Of a stretch of 40,287 bases of DNA, positions 33,907-40,287 are shown in pieces (within the stretch, counting starts at the first letter, position 1; every line of letters begins with the position of its first letter). Location: assembly GCA_018815245.1 (NCBI GenBank), contig JAHIXK010000007.1:1-40287 (forward strand), written 5' to 3'. Under the pieces are notes generated by a model. The model saw only the letters and a program-made list of their open reading frames with translations, was not told the DNA's origin and searched no databases. Both the position numbers and the translations under genes were made by a program. The DNA is from Gammaproteobacteria bacterium. Its GTDB lineage: Bacteria > Pseudomonadota > Gammaproteobacteria > Burkholderiales > Burkholderiaceae_B.

Positions 33907-33934
33907 GTAGTAATTTCACTACAAGGATTACTAC
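33907..33934. repeat. Inverted repeat overlapping the tetR stop codon
   Basis: GTAGTAAT (33907-33914) and ATTACTAC (33927-33934) are a perfect 8-bp inverted repeat with a 12-nt loop. It includes the tetR stop codon. It could be a weak terminator for tetR (no T-run follows) or an operator for the TetR protein in front of the DUF1302 promoter. Confidence 0.45.
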
Positions 33935-34533
33935 GGCTTGATTCCAAGGTAACTGGCGACCAAATCCTGAAGCCGGGTTTCAAATTCTGAGGTGCGGAAC
34001 TTCACTGGCCCGGCATCGCGCAAGCGTGCATTGTGCAGGGCACCGTACACCACCTGAATTACAAAAGCCAAAGCCCTCATGGGGTCTGGGTTAACAGCGC
34101 TGTCGATGTGTGGCAGAAGGGGTTTGGACACGGTGGTGATGAAGCCAAAACCAACATCCCGCATCGGGGTTGATTCAATAAAACCTTTGGATTCGCGGAT
34201 AAAGGCCTCGGTCAATATTGAACTGTATTCACCCTGAAAAATACCGACAAGAAAGCTGACCACTTCATCACAAATCAGCTTGCCGTCCACGCCTACCCAG
34301 TTGCGGTCGTCAAACTGGCTGGCTGCACTCATCAGCAGTTCCTGGCAGCTTTCAGCGATCAGCGCGTCGAAGTAACTTTCCTTGTCTTCAAAGCGGCTGT
34401 AGAAAGAACCGACGGTGCAACCGGCTTCGGCACAAATGTCTTTGATGGAAATTTCTTCAAGCACACGGGTGTGCAGCAGTTTGCGCCCGGCTTTCAGAAG
34501 ATCATGCCGTTTTCTCAAGCTGCGAGCCTGCAT
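33931..34533 (-). CDS. TetR-family transcriptional regulator
   Basis: A 200-residue regulator with an N-terminal TetR helix-turn-helix: LLKAGRKLL, ISIKDICAEAGCTVGSFY (recognition region about 29-46) and SRFEDKESYFDALI. The C-terminal helical ligand domain has no recognisable motif. The open frame starts at 34635, but that extension runs through a perfect hairpin (34602-34622), so ATG 34533, which leaves a short basic leader before the helix-turn-helix, is preferred; the choice is uncertain. It lies between the lipoprotein hydrolase gene and the DUF1302 cluster, all on one strand, and most likely represses one or both in response to a hydrophobic ligand (inference). Confidence 0.88.
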   Translation of the reverse strand: MQARSLRKRHDLLKAGRKLLHTRVLEEISIKDICAEAGCTVGSFYSRFEDKESYFDALIAESCQELLMSAASQFDDRNWVGVDGKLICDEVVSFLVGIFQGEYSSILTEAFIRESKGFIESTPMRDVGFGFITTVSKPLLPHIDSAVNPDPMRALAFVIQVVYGALHNARLRDAGPVKFRTSEFETRLQDLVASYLGIKP

Positions 34534-34601
34534 GGCAGGGCGCACACCTTGGGTATTTTCTACTGCTTCTGCTTTGGCCTGTGTTTTCAATGGAAATGAG
34601 C

Positions 34602-34622
34602 GCGCCCACGTGAAGTGGGCGC
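34602..34622 (-). terminator. Hairpin after the hydrolase gene (possible terminator)
   Basis: GCGCCCAC (34602-34609) and GTGGGCGC (34615-34622) pair perfectly with a 5-nt loop, 25 nt downstream of the hydrolase stop on the minus strand. The following sequence is only mildly T-rich (GCTCATTTCC), so termination may be partial and allow some read-through into tetR. Confidence 0.5.
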
Positions 34623-34647
34623 TGCATGGAATCAATCAACAGGCGGA

Positions 34648-36744
34648 TTATGGCATTAAATTTTGCAGTGCGGGCAAATTCAAAGTGCCCCGCAGTGCAA
34701 CGATTGGCGTCAGAAGATCACGCGAGGAGGTCACCGGGTATTGCGGGTGATACCCGTACACCAACAGGCCCAATGATTCGCCTTCGGCCAGTTTTTCAGC
34801 CACGCCGGTCAATTCAACATGGCGCTTGCCGAAACCGCGAACGGCAGTTACCTGGTCGTCGATCAAACGCCAGACGCCATTTCGGTTTACGCCCAAACCG
34901 ACGAACAACATTGGGTCACAGCCGGGTTCCAGCCCCGCCAAGCCGATGGGCGACATGGCCGTGACGGCATAAATTTCACTGCACACGGGGTTCATGAGCA
35001 TGTCCACCGGTGGTGCAATTTCAAAGGTTGCCGTTGGAATACCTGCAATGGCGTTGACGCCCGCGGGCAAGTCAATCGGCATCACCGCTGGCGCGAAGGG
35101 ATAACGCAAAATGCCGGTGGCTGCACTTGTCAACAGACTGGTTGGCTCAGCGCCGGGGGTGAAATCGATTGCAATTGGTGCAATCGCAGACTGTGTGGCC
35201 TGGCCTTTGGCTTGTGGGCTCAATCTGCTTAGCACGGTGTTTTCATCGACCCACACTGCCGCATTGGGCGAGGCTTTACCCTGCCCCACATCGTCGTTCA
35301 GGCTTAGGCACACTTTGCCTTTGTTGGCCGCCAGCATGTCGAATGCGTTGGATGCATCGGCTGCCCTGATGGCTTCGGCCTCGGCTGGTGTAAACAATTT
35401 ATCCACCAAGAATGCGAATTGCGCGTCCACAATGCCCAGCTCGCCGCAAGCAAATGGGCCGCCAGGTTTCTGAAATTCAATTTCATTCAAACCGTTTTGT
35501 GCCCCCTGCTCGGTCAAGTCGGCCAAGCCAGGCACAGTGGATGCGGACAAGGGCAAGATGTGCCCGCTTTGATGGGTAATCAAACGCACATCGGCCTTCT
35601 TGCCCTTCTTGTCTTCAAGCGAACGGTAGCAGCTGAAGTTGTGCCAGGCCTCGTTGAAGTTGAACAGGGTGTCGCGAAAGCCTTGGGTAAAAAGAATGTC
35701 CACGGGGTCTGGCGTTTTTTGCGCAAGGCCGGGGGTTGCTTCACTTTGCAGGAATGTTTGTGCGCCAGCAGCTTCTGAATCGCACCAGTAGCTGGGGCTG
35801 TGGTAACGGAAAAATTCCAACGCACCCTCGGGGAAGCGGTTCGCAAGCGTGCCGCGCAGCAAGGTTTCGCGGATCAGGTTGTCTTGCCCGCTGGTCTGCA
35901 CCGCGGAAGGGTCCCCGGCCTGCAGCTTGGGCTGCAGCGAACCCGATTCACCACCTGCCACCAACAACAAAGCCCAACCCGATTTAACGGTGCCGCCGGG
36001 GTTCAGGCTGTAACGCAGGTCGTTCCAGGCAATGTCGGGGGTCAACACATCCAGGCGCTTTTTGGGGTCTATGTTGTGAATCAGCATTTGGTAGCCGCCG
36101 CCGTAACTGCCGCCTGTAGCCCCAAGCACCATGTTGAATTTTTTACCCCCCACCGGCTTTTTATTGCTGTAACGCAGCCAGTCGAGATTGGCCTCGGCCC
36201 AGTCCAGAATTTGAAGCAGGTCTTGCCCTTCGAAATCGGGATCCAGCACACGCACGGTGCCACCACTTTCACCAAAACCACGTTGGTCAATGCTGATAAC
36301 GCCCGCGCCGTTCTCTACCAGGCGCTTGAGTATTCCACCGGGCGAACGTGAACGCGAACCACCATAGCCGTGGCCATGCAGTACCAAGGGGTTGCCATTG
36401 GCGCAATCGATATTTGCAGGCTCGAACACGGAAAACGCAATGTTGTGACCGCTGGCTGATTGTAAATTGACGCTATACACCCCGCCACCCGTGCGGGGTT
36501 GGTCTGCATTTTCGCAGGCCGGTGCTTCAAATTCTCGTGGGCTTGCACTGAAATCAGGATTTGCAGCGTTTGAAAACAACGCCACGGGCGGTTCAGCCTG
36601 TTCGGCAGGGCTGGTTGAATTGCCCGCACTGTTTGCACTACTGGAGCCGGTCATTTGATCCTCGGCACCACAGGCGACCAAGCCGAGGGTTGCAGCGGTC
36701 AACAAGGTTGCGCTGAATAACTTGGAAAAGGGCACTGCTGTCAT
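34648..36744 (-). CDS. Lipoprotein alpha/beta-hydrolase (S15/CocE-like)
   Basis: A 698-residue predicted lipoprotein: a signal peptide with lipobox LGLVACGAED (Cys25), then a Ser/Asn-rich linker. An alpha/beta-hydrolase domain follows, with the oxyanion region LVLHGHGYGGS (120-130), nucleophile elbow GGSYGGG (S213), acid in TQGFRDTLF (D358) and histidine in HQSGHILP (H395). This order and the C-terminal beta-rich region (about 520-698) resemble X-prolyl dipeptidyl peptidase/CocE esterases. Substrate unknown: a peptide, an ester or a polymer. The frame opens 116 codons earlier, but ATG 36744 starts the signal peptide and has a GGAG site 8 nt upstream. With tetR and the DUF1302 cluster it may form a capture-cleave-transport module. 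Confidence 0.85.
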   Translation of the reverse strand: MTAVPFSKLFSATLLTAATLGLVACGAEDQMTGSSSANSAGNSTSPAEQAEPPVALFSNAANPDFSASPREFEAPACENADQPRTGGGVYSVNLQSASGHNIAFSVFEPANIDCANGNPLVLHGHGYGGSRSRSPGGILKRLVENGAGVISIDQRGFGESGGTVRVLDPDFEGQDLLQILDWAEANLDWLRYSNKKPVGGKKFNMVLGATGGSYGGGYQMLIHNIDPKKRLDVLTPDIAWNDLRYSLNPGGTVKSGWALLLVAGGESGSLQPKLQAGDPSAVQTSGQDNLIRETLLRGTLANRFPEGALEFFRYHSPSYWCDSEAAGAQTFLQSEATPGLAQKTPDPVDILFTQGFRDTLFNFNEAWHNFSCYRSLEDKKGKKADVRLITHQSGHILPLSASTVPGLADLTEQGAQNGLNEIEFQKPGGPFACGELGIVDAQFAFLVDKLFTPAEAEAIRAADASNAFDMLAANKGKVCLSLNDDVGQGKASPNAAVWVDENTVLSRLSPQAKGQATQSAIAPIAIDFTPGAEPTSLLTSAATGILRYPFAPAVMPIDLPAGVNAIAGIPTATFEIAPPVDMLMNPVCSEIYAVTAMSPIGLAGLEPGCDPMLFVGLGVNRNGVWRLIDDQVTAVRGFGKRHVELTGVAEKLAEGESLGLLVYGYHPQYPVTSSRDLLTPIVALRGTLNLPALQNLMP

Positions 36745-36813
36745 GGGGTTGTCTCCTGCCACGGAATTGGTGTTTTGTCCCTTTGTTACCGGGATGTGAC
36801 AGAAAATGGATGT

Positions 36814-36845
36814 GGCTCCAGTGTCGGATTGCCGACACTGGAGCC
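36814..36845. repeat. Perfect 14-bp inverted repeat upstream of the hydrolase gene
   Basis: GGCTCCAGTGTCGG (36814-36827) and CCGACACTGGAGCC (36832-36845) pair without mismatch around a 4-nt ATTG loop. It lies about 70-100 nt upstream of the hydrolase start codon. No T-run follows on either strand, so it is either a regulatory leader hairpin, a protein-binding site or a T-less terminator. Confidence 0.7.
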
Positions 36846-36925
36846 AAGCAGGGGAACTTGTTGGATCACGGAGAACACTTAAAGGCAGAAAGTTATTACT
36901 TGAATTCCTTTGAAAGCGATCCCCC

Positions 36926-37408
36926 GTGCACAATCGTAATAATTCAACACAGCCCCTGGCTTTTGAACACACACCGCCACGGGAAACACCTCCTGCAATG
37001 GAAATGCGCACAAGCGCAGTTAACGGCTCACCAAGCACATGCCTTCCTGTAAGCAATTTCATGCACCAGGAAGCACAGCGATTGGACACCAAACTTCGGG
37101 ATCAGGAAAGCAAGCTAACAAGCCAAGTCCGCCGCCACCAAGCACTTGAAGAAGAAGAGCAGCAGAGAATCAGCTTCCTGTCCGAGAACCCTTCGTACCT
37201 TGGCTACCCGCCATTAATTGCAGAAAACAAGGAAGAACTTCAAATCTGGAAAAAGTATCGGGCCTTTCTAAGCCAGGCAGAATCCTTGCGTGAATTGCTG
37301 CGCACCAGCATTGCGCAATGCGAGCAAACCCGACAAGAAATAACCGAAACACTGGATGATTTGGCCAGGTTTCGAAAAACACCCCATTCAAGCGACAGCC
37401 CAACTTAG
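36926..37408 (+). CDS. Hypothetical coiled-coil protein
   Basis: A 160-residue protein that I do not recognise. Residues about 46-85 are a charged heptad-rich helix (QEAQRLDTKLRDQESKLTSQ, EEEEQQRI). A conserved-looking NPSYLGYPPLIAENKEELQI stretch and a second helical region (110-150) follow. The frame opens at GTG 36926; ATGs at 36998 and 37061 are possible starts, and none has a clear ribosome site. The first 45 residues are disordered and Pro/Thr-rich, so a later start is quite possible. It is the only plus-strand gene in this part and converges on the epimerase-like gene with a 5-nt gap. Confidence 0.55.
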   Translation: MHNRNNSTQPLAFEHTPPRETPPAMEMRTSAVNGSPSTCLPVSNFMHQEAQRLDTKLRDQESKLTSQVRRHQALEEEEQQRISFLSENPSYLGYPPLIAENKEELQIWKKYRAFLSQAESLRELLRTSIAQCEQTRQEITETLDDLARFRKTPHSSDSPT

Positions 37409-37413
37409 CGCTA

Positions 37414-38574
37414 TCAAACCTGATAGTAATTTCGGTACCATTCTACAAACTGTGCAATGCCTGAATCCAGTTGGGTTTTTGGTTTGAAAAAAGTGGCTTC
37501 GAATAACGCCGAAGTGTCTGCGCAGCTTTGGCTTTTTTCCAGAATAGGTCCGGTAATGTATTCCTTCACGGCCGTTGTTTCCAATGCCCTTTCCAAAGAC
37601 GCAATCAACTCCTCGATGGAAACAGGCAAACCATTTCCAATATTCAAAATTCGCCAAGGCGCATTGCTGGTTGCCTGGTCTGGGGACTCCACCAACCAGG
37701 CCGGGTTAAGTTCTGCCGGGGTATCACTGGCGCGCAATATGGCTTCAACCAAATCGGATACGTAGGTGTAGTCGCGTGTATTTCGGCCATCGTTATAAAT
37801 TTGAATGGGTTTGCCCTCAAGAATTCGCCGCGTGAACGCAAACAACACCGAGTCGGGCCGCCCCCAGGTTCCATACACTGAGAAAAAGCGCAAACCGGTG
37901 GTGGGCAAACTGAACAAGTGGCTGTAGGAATGCGCCATCAACTCGCAGGCACGTTGCGTGGCCGCATCAAGCCGCTGGGGGTGGTTGGCACTGTCTCGTT
38001 CGCTCATGGGTTTTTGAAAACCAGCGCCGTACACAGCATGGCTACTGGCGTAGGTCAGGTGTTGAATTTTAAAATGACGACAAGTCTCTAGCAGCGACAC
38101 AAAACTATTGATGTTGTTTTGCACGCAATCAACGGGTTTGTCGTGCGACAAAAACTTGTCGGTTTGGCCAGCCAGGTGAATAACCCTTTGCACCTTGTAA
38201 GTTTCAAGGCAGTCGTGCAGTTCTTTACTATCGCAAAGGTCGGCACGTACGGTGTGGTACTTCGAACCGGTGACTTTTGCAATTTCATCAAGCATGGCCA
38301 AGCGCTCGCGCTTAAGCCGGGTATCGTAGTGACTGTTCAAGGAATCAAAGCCGATCACCTTGTCACCGCGCTCCATCAGCGCTTTGGCCGTGTGGAAACC
38401 GATAAAGCCTGCATGCCCCGTAACCAATACTGTTTGCTTTTGACGGGCTTGTTTAACCAGGTTCGGGCCAGCCGCCTCCAGTTCAGCAAGCTCTTCGGTT
38501 TGCAACTCTTCGGGTTTTGGTGCTGCATTTTTCAGCTGATCCGGGGCCGGGACGGCCTCCATTTTTATTCCCAT
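37414..38574 (-). CDS. NAD-dependent epimerase-like protein with lost catalytic residues
   Basis: A 386-residue extended-SDR protein whose sequence follows UDP-glucuronate 4-epimerases: GHAGFIGFHTAKALMERGD (53-71), FDSLNSHYDTRLKRERL, ELMAHSYSHLFSLPTTGLRF and VYGTWGRPDSVLFAFT. The catalytic set is altered. The YxxxK motif, usually LYAATKKANELMAH, reads LDAATQRACELMAH, giving D203 and Q207, and the catalytic Ser/Thr region reads ASSHAVYG. The NAD-binding glycines (G53, G56, G59) are intact. There is an N-terminal Ala/Glu/Pro-rich extension of about 45 residues. The start is placed at ATG 38574, with GGA a few bases upstream; a TTG frame opens at 38655. It may be a sugar-nucleotide-binding pseudo-enzyme. 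It lies downstream of the S74-domain surface protein gene. Confidence 0.8.
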   Translation of the reverse strand: MGIKMEAVPAPDQLKNAAPKPEELQTEELAELEAAGPNLVKQARQKQTVLVTGHAGFIGFHTAKALMERGDKVIGFDSLNSHYDTRLKRERLAMLDEIAKVTGSKYHTVRADLCDSKELHDCLETYKVQRVIHLAGQTDKFLSHDKPVDCVQNNINSFVSLLETCRHFKIQHLTYASSHAVYGAGFQKPMSERDSANHPQRLDAATQRACELMAHSYSHLFSLPTTGLRFFSVYGTWGRPDSVLFAFTRRILEGKPIQIYNDGRNTRDYTYVSDLVEAILRASDTPAELNPAWLVESPDQATSNAPWRILNIGNGLPVSIEELIASLERALETTAVKEYITGPILEKSQSCADTSALFEATFFKPKTQLDSGIAQFVEWYRNYYQV

Positions 38575-38664
38575 CGTGTTTCCGCATGCTGGCTTAAGGA
38601 ACCTAACCTTACCCGAAACCGGTTGATTGTCAATCGGGCAGGCTTTGGACTTCAAGCTGCACGC

Positions 38665-40287
38665 TTAACCCATTTTGATCCAGCTCGCCTTGATCGATTT
38701 CCCAGCCGCAATGGCCTTGACCATGTTGCCTTCAGCAACCAGCTCAATGCCCTCGCTGGAAACCGACACCACTTTGGCCTGCCCCGCATTTACAATCACG
38801 GTGGCCGTGGCATAACTGCCATCCAATGCACTGGTGCTGACCGTGTAGTGCCCGTCTGCCTTGGCAGCAAACAGCACGGCGGGCAAACCAACCCCGGCGT
38901 ACACCTGAATGGAACCGGTGTTCACCTGCTCGGCCTGCACGGTATTGGCCACAGCGGTGTTGGCACGCAGGTTGTTGACTTCAAGTTCGGCAATTTTGGC
39001 AATTTCAGCTTCCAGGCGCTGCGTGTAAAGCGAATTGGTACGCATTTGCTGGGCGGTAAAATTACTGACTTTCAATTCCACTGCATTCACGGTGAGCGAT
39101 GAACCATCTTCAGCCGCAGTGAAGTTGCGTGCCCAGCGGGCGTTGATTGCAGCAATGGCGTCGGTGTTGCCTTTCACTGTGCCATCCAGGGTAAGCAGTG
39201 CGTCGTCAAGCCGCTCAATGGCCTTGGTGTTGGTTTGAATGGCCAAGGTGTTTTCAGCAATTTTTTGAATGTTCAAATCAATTGCACCTTGCATGTTGTC
39301 CATGCGGGTAACCGCTTCGGTTTTCCAGCTTTCCAGCGCGCCAATGCGCGTGTTGTGCTGGGCAACCTTGCCATCGAGCTCCAGCAGTTTTTCACCTTGC
39401 AAGGTCACTTTGCCGTCCAGCACCTTGAACTTGCTGTTCAACTGCCCCACACCCATGGCCGCCATGGCACCCAGGGCGTTGTAGTCGACAGACATCATGC
39501 CGTTTTCAGCAGACGTACTAACTGCCTCGGGAAACAGGCTTTGAATTTCCTGCGCAATAACACCAATACGCCGACCCACAGATGGAGCGTTGATGTATTC
39601 ATAACTGTAGGTTTGCAGTTGCTCCAACCGTTCAAGCACCGAATTATTTTCTTGCACGGTGATGTTCTTTTTCAAACGGCGATCGGAAGTTGCGTTGAAC
39701 GAAGTGGCTTGCATATACCCCCTTGAAATTACATCGCCTGAACCAGGGGCTATCCGTAACGAGTTAGTGAATGTTCCGAAACCGATAGAACCAAATTGAA
39801 ATTCGTCACTTCCAAAACCATCACTATTTCCATTATCACCCAGAGTAAATCTCAATACACTGGCATCGCCGGCTACATTCAGCCTAGCAACATTAATATC
39901 ATCAGTGTTTTCGTTGAATACACCAAATCGGAAAGAGCTGCCTGTCGCCAATTGCATGCCTGAGTTGGCAGTAAGTAATCCGCCGGTGGTAACCGCTCCA
40001 CCGAAGCCAGCTGTGTTGCCAGACAAATTGCCACTGACGCCTACAGCGCCGCTGAAAGTGCCTGTGGTGGTGCTAAGCCCGCCGTTGGCTGTTATTGAAC
40101 CAGCTGAGACCAAATTGCCCGTAGAAGACAAAGTCATGTTCTCGGTGTACACGTTGCCGGTTGTTACTTCACCAAACGAAATACCCCCACCTCCACCACC
40201 CCTTTGGTTAACCAGAAAGGTACGTCCACTGCCGCCATCGCGGTTCCACTGTAAATAGGAACCCTGCGTTGCAATTGCCTGGCTGCC
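38665..40287 (-). CDS. Tail-fibre-like surface protein with internal S74 domain (partial)
   Basis: The frame is open to the right edge, so the N-terminus is missing; 540 residues are visible. The upstream part has SYLQWNRDGG and a run of six Gly, then Thr/Gly/Ser-rich repeats (GLSTTTGTFSGAVGVSGNLS) as in trimeric fibres. At visible residues 201-206 lies SDRRLK, the self-cleavage motif of the S74 intramolecular chaperone (Ser and Lys five apart). RIGVIAQEIQSLFPEAV and the VDYNAL end of the domain follow. Instead of stopping there, the protein continues for about 270 residues: a coiled coil (LDGKVTLQGEKLLELDGKV; IAENTLAIQTNTKAIERLDD) and a C-terminal beta domain ending in KSIKASWIKMG. No phage genes surround it, so a cell-surface fibre or adhesin is likely. 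Confidence 0.8.
   Translation of the reverse strand, partial: GSQAIATQGSYLQWNRDGGSGRTFLVNQRGGGGGGISFGEVTTGNVYTENMTLSSTGNLVSAGSITANGGLSTTTGTFSGAVGVSGNLSGNTAGFGGAVTTGGLLTANSGMQLATGSSFRFGVFNENTDDINVARLNVAGDASVLRFTLGDNGNSDGFGSDEFQFGSIGFGTFTNSLRIAPGSGDVISRGYMQATSFNATSDRRLKKNITVQENNSVLERLEQLQTYSYEYINAPSVGRRIGVIAQEIQSLFPEAVSTSAENGMMSVDYNALGAMAAMGVGQLNSKFKVLDGKVTLQGEKLLELDGKVAQHNTRIGALESWKTEAVTRMDNMQGAIDLNIQKIAENTLAIQTNTKAIERLDDALLTLDGTVKGNTDAIAAINARWARNFTAAEDGSSLTVNAVELKVSNFTAQQMRTNSLYTQRLEAEIAKIAELEVNNLRANTAVANTVQAEQVNTGSIQVYAGVGLPAVLFAAKADGHYTVSTSALDGSYATATVIVNAGQAKVVSVSSEGIELVAEGNMVKAIAAGKSIKASWIKMG

Larger units (their letters stand above)
33552..33930. other. Regulatory intergenic region between tetR and DUF1302 genes
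   Basis: This 379-nt AT-rich stretch holds no gene of normal size. It contains a candidate promoter reading left, a 12-codon ORF with an excellent ribosome site, a compound hairpin after it, a second 13-codon ORF (33570-33611) with a poorly placed site, and an inverted repeat at the tetR end. Short direct copies of TAGTAATTT occur near 33825 and 33909. Confidence 0.6.

Noticed and set aside
34648-36744. 3-hydroxybutyrate oligomer hydrolase
   Set aside because: Considered because such enzymes are large lipoprotein-like hydrolases in Burkholderiales, but the GGSYGG elbow and the S-D-H spacing fit S15/CocE-like hydrolases better.
38119-39102. 327-codon open frame on the plus strand opposite the epimerase-like and S74 genes
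   Set aside because: Antisense shadow spanning the boundary of two recognised genes and their spacer.
38665-40287. End of a prophage
   Set aside because: The S74 domain is common in phage fibres, but no capsid, portal, tail or integrase genes are next to it within the window.

Overview
The window looks like chromosomal DNA of a betaproteobacterium of the order Burkholderiales. The reasons are the rpe-gph-trpE-trpG-trpD-trpC order, an rRNA-type promoter of the betaproteobacterial kind at the left edge, a dsbC/ubiH-family pair next to tRNA-Phe, and a moderate GC content. Limnobacter is my best guess, but this is recollection of gene style and not proof. I see no prophage block, insertion sequence or CRISPR array.

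Layout. 1-250: a strong promoter facing out of the left edge, probably for a ribosomal RNA operon, and the terminator of the next gene. 360-6705: a crotonase-family hydratase (-), then a rightward run of an SDR protein without its catalytic tyrosine, a photolyase-like flavoprotein whose domains appear to be in reversed order, a DUF3429 membrane protein, an AcuI/YhdH-type reductase and an M61 metallopeptidase. 6709-12779: a tightly packed leftward operon rpe-gph-trpE-(REC-like unknown)-trpG-trpD-trpC. 12867-16856: apaG, a tiny membrane protein gene that shares its start-codon bases head to head with mltA, then dsbC and a UbiH-family hydroxylase. 16986-18674: tRNA-Phe(GAA), an outer-membrane porin and a small phosphate-binding-like periplasmic protein. 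18697-25141 (all -): a small membrane protein, a TadG-like protein, a receiver-like protein and a ParA ATPase (together resembling a stripped, split Tad/Cpa module), a penicillin-acylase-family protein, a possible 40-residue basic peptide and a second orphan ParA, which sits 12 nt behind an aldehyde dehydrogenase (25154-26593).

26675-36744 (all -) is the most interesting block. A lipoprotein alpha/beta-hydrolase and a TetR regulator are followed by DUF1302 (outer-membrane barrel), DUF1329 (periplasmic), a YCF48/BNR propeller (exported) and an RND/MMPL inner-membrane transporter. Together they cover every envelope compartment and read as an uncharacterised trans-envelope transport system, probably for a hydrophobic substrate. 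It has a long leader with a 12-codon ORF and a hairpin, a strong terminator inside the operon after DUF1329, and a terminator after the RND gene. 36814-40287: a perfect 14-bp hairpin, a coiled-coil hypothetical protein, an epimerase-like protein whose catalytic Ser, Tyr and Lys are all replaced, and an edge-truncated surface or tail-fibre-like protein with an internal self-cleaving S74 chaperone domain.

Several starts were moved inward from the longest open frame, using Shine-Dalgarno sites, signal peptides or overlap with neighbours. Each case is stated in its entry.
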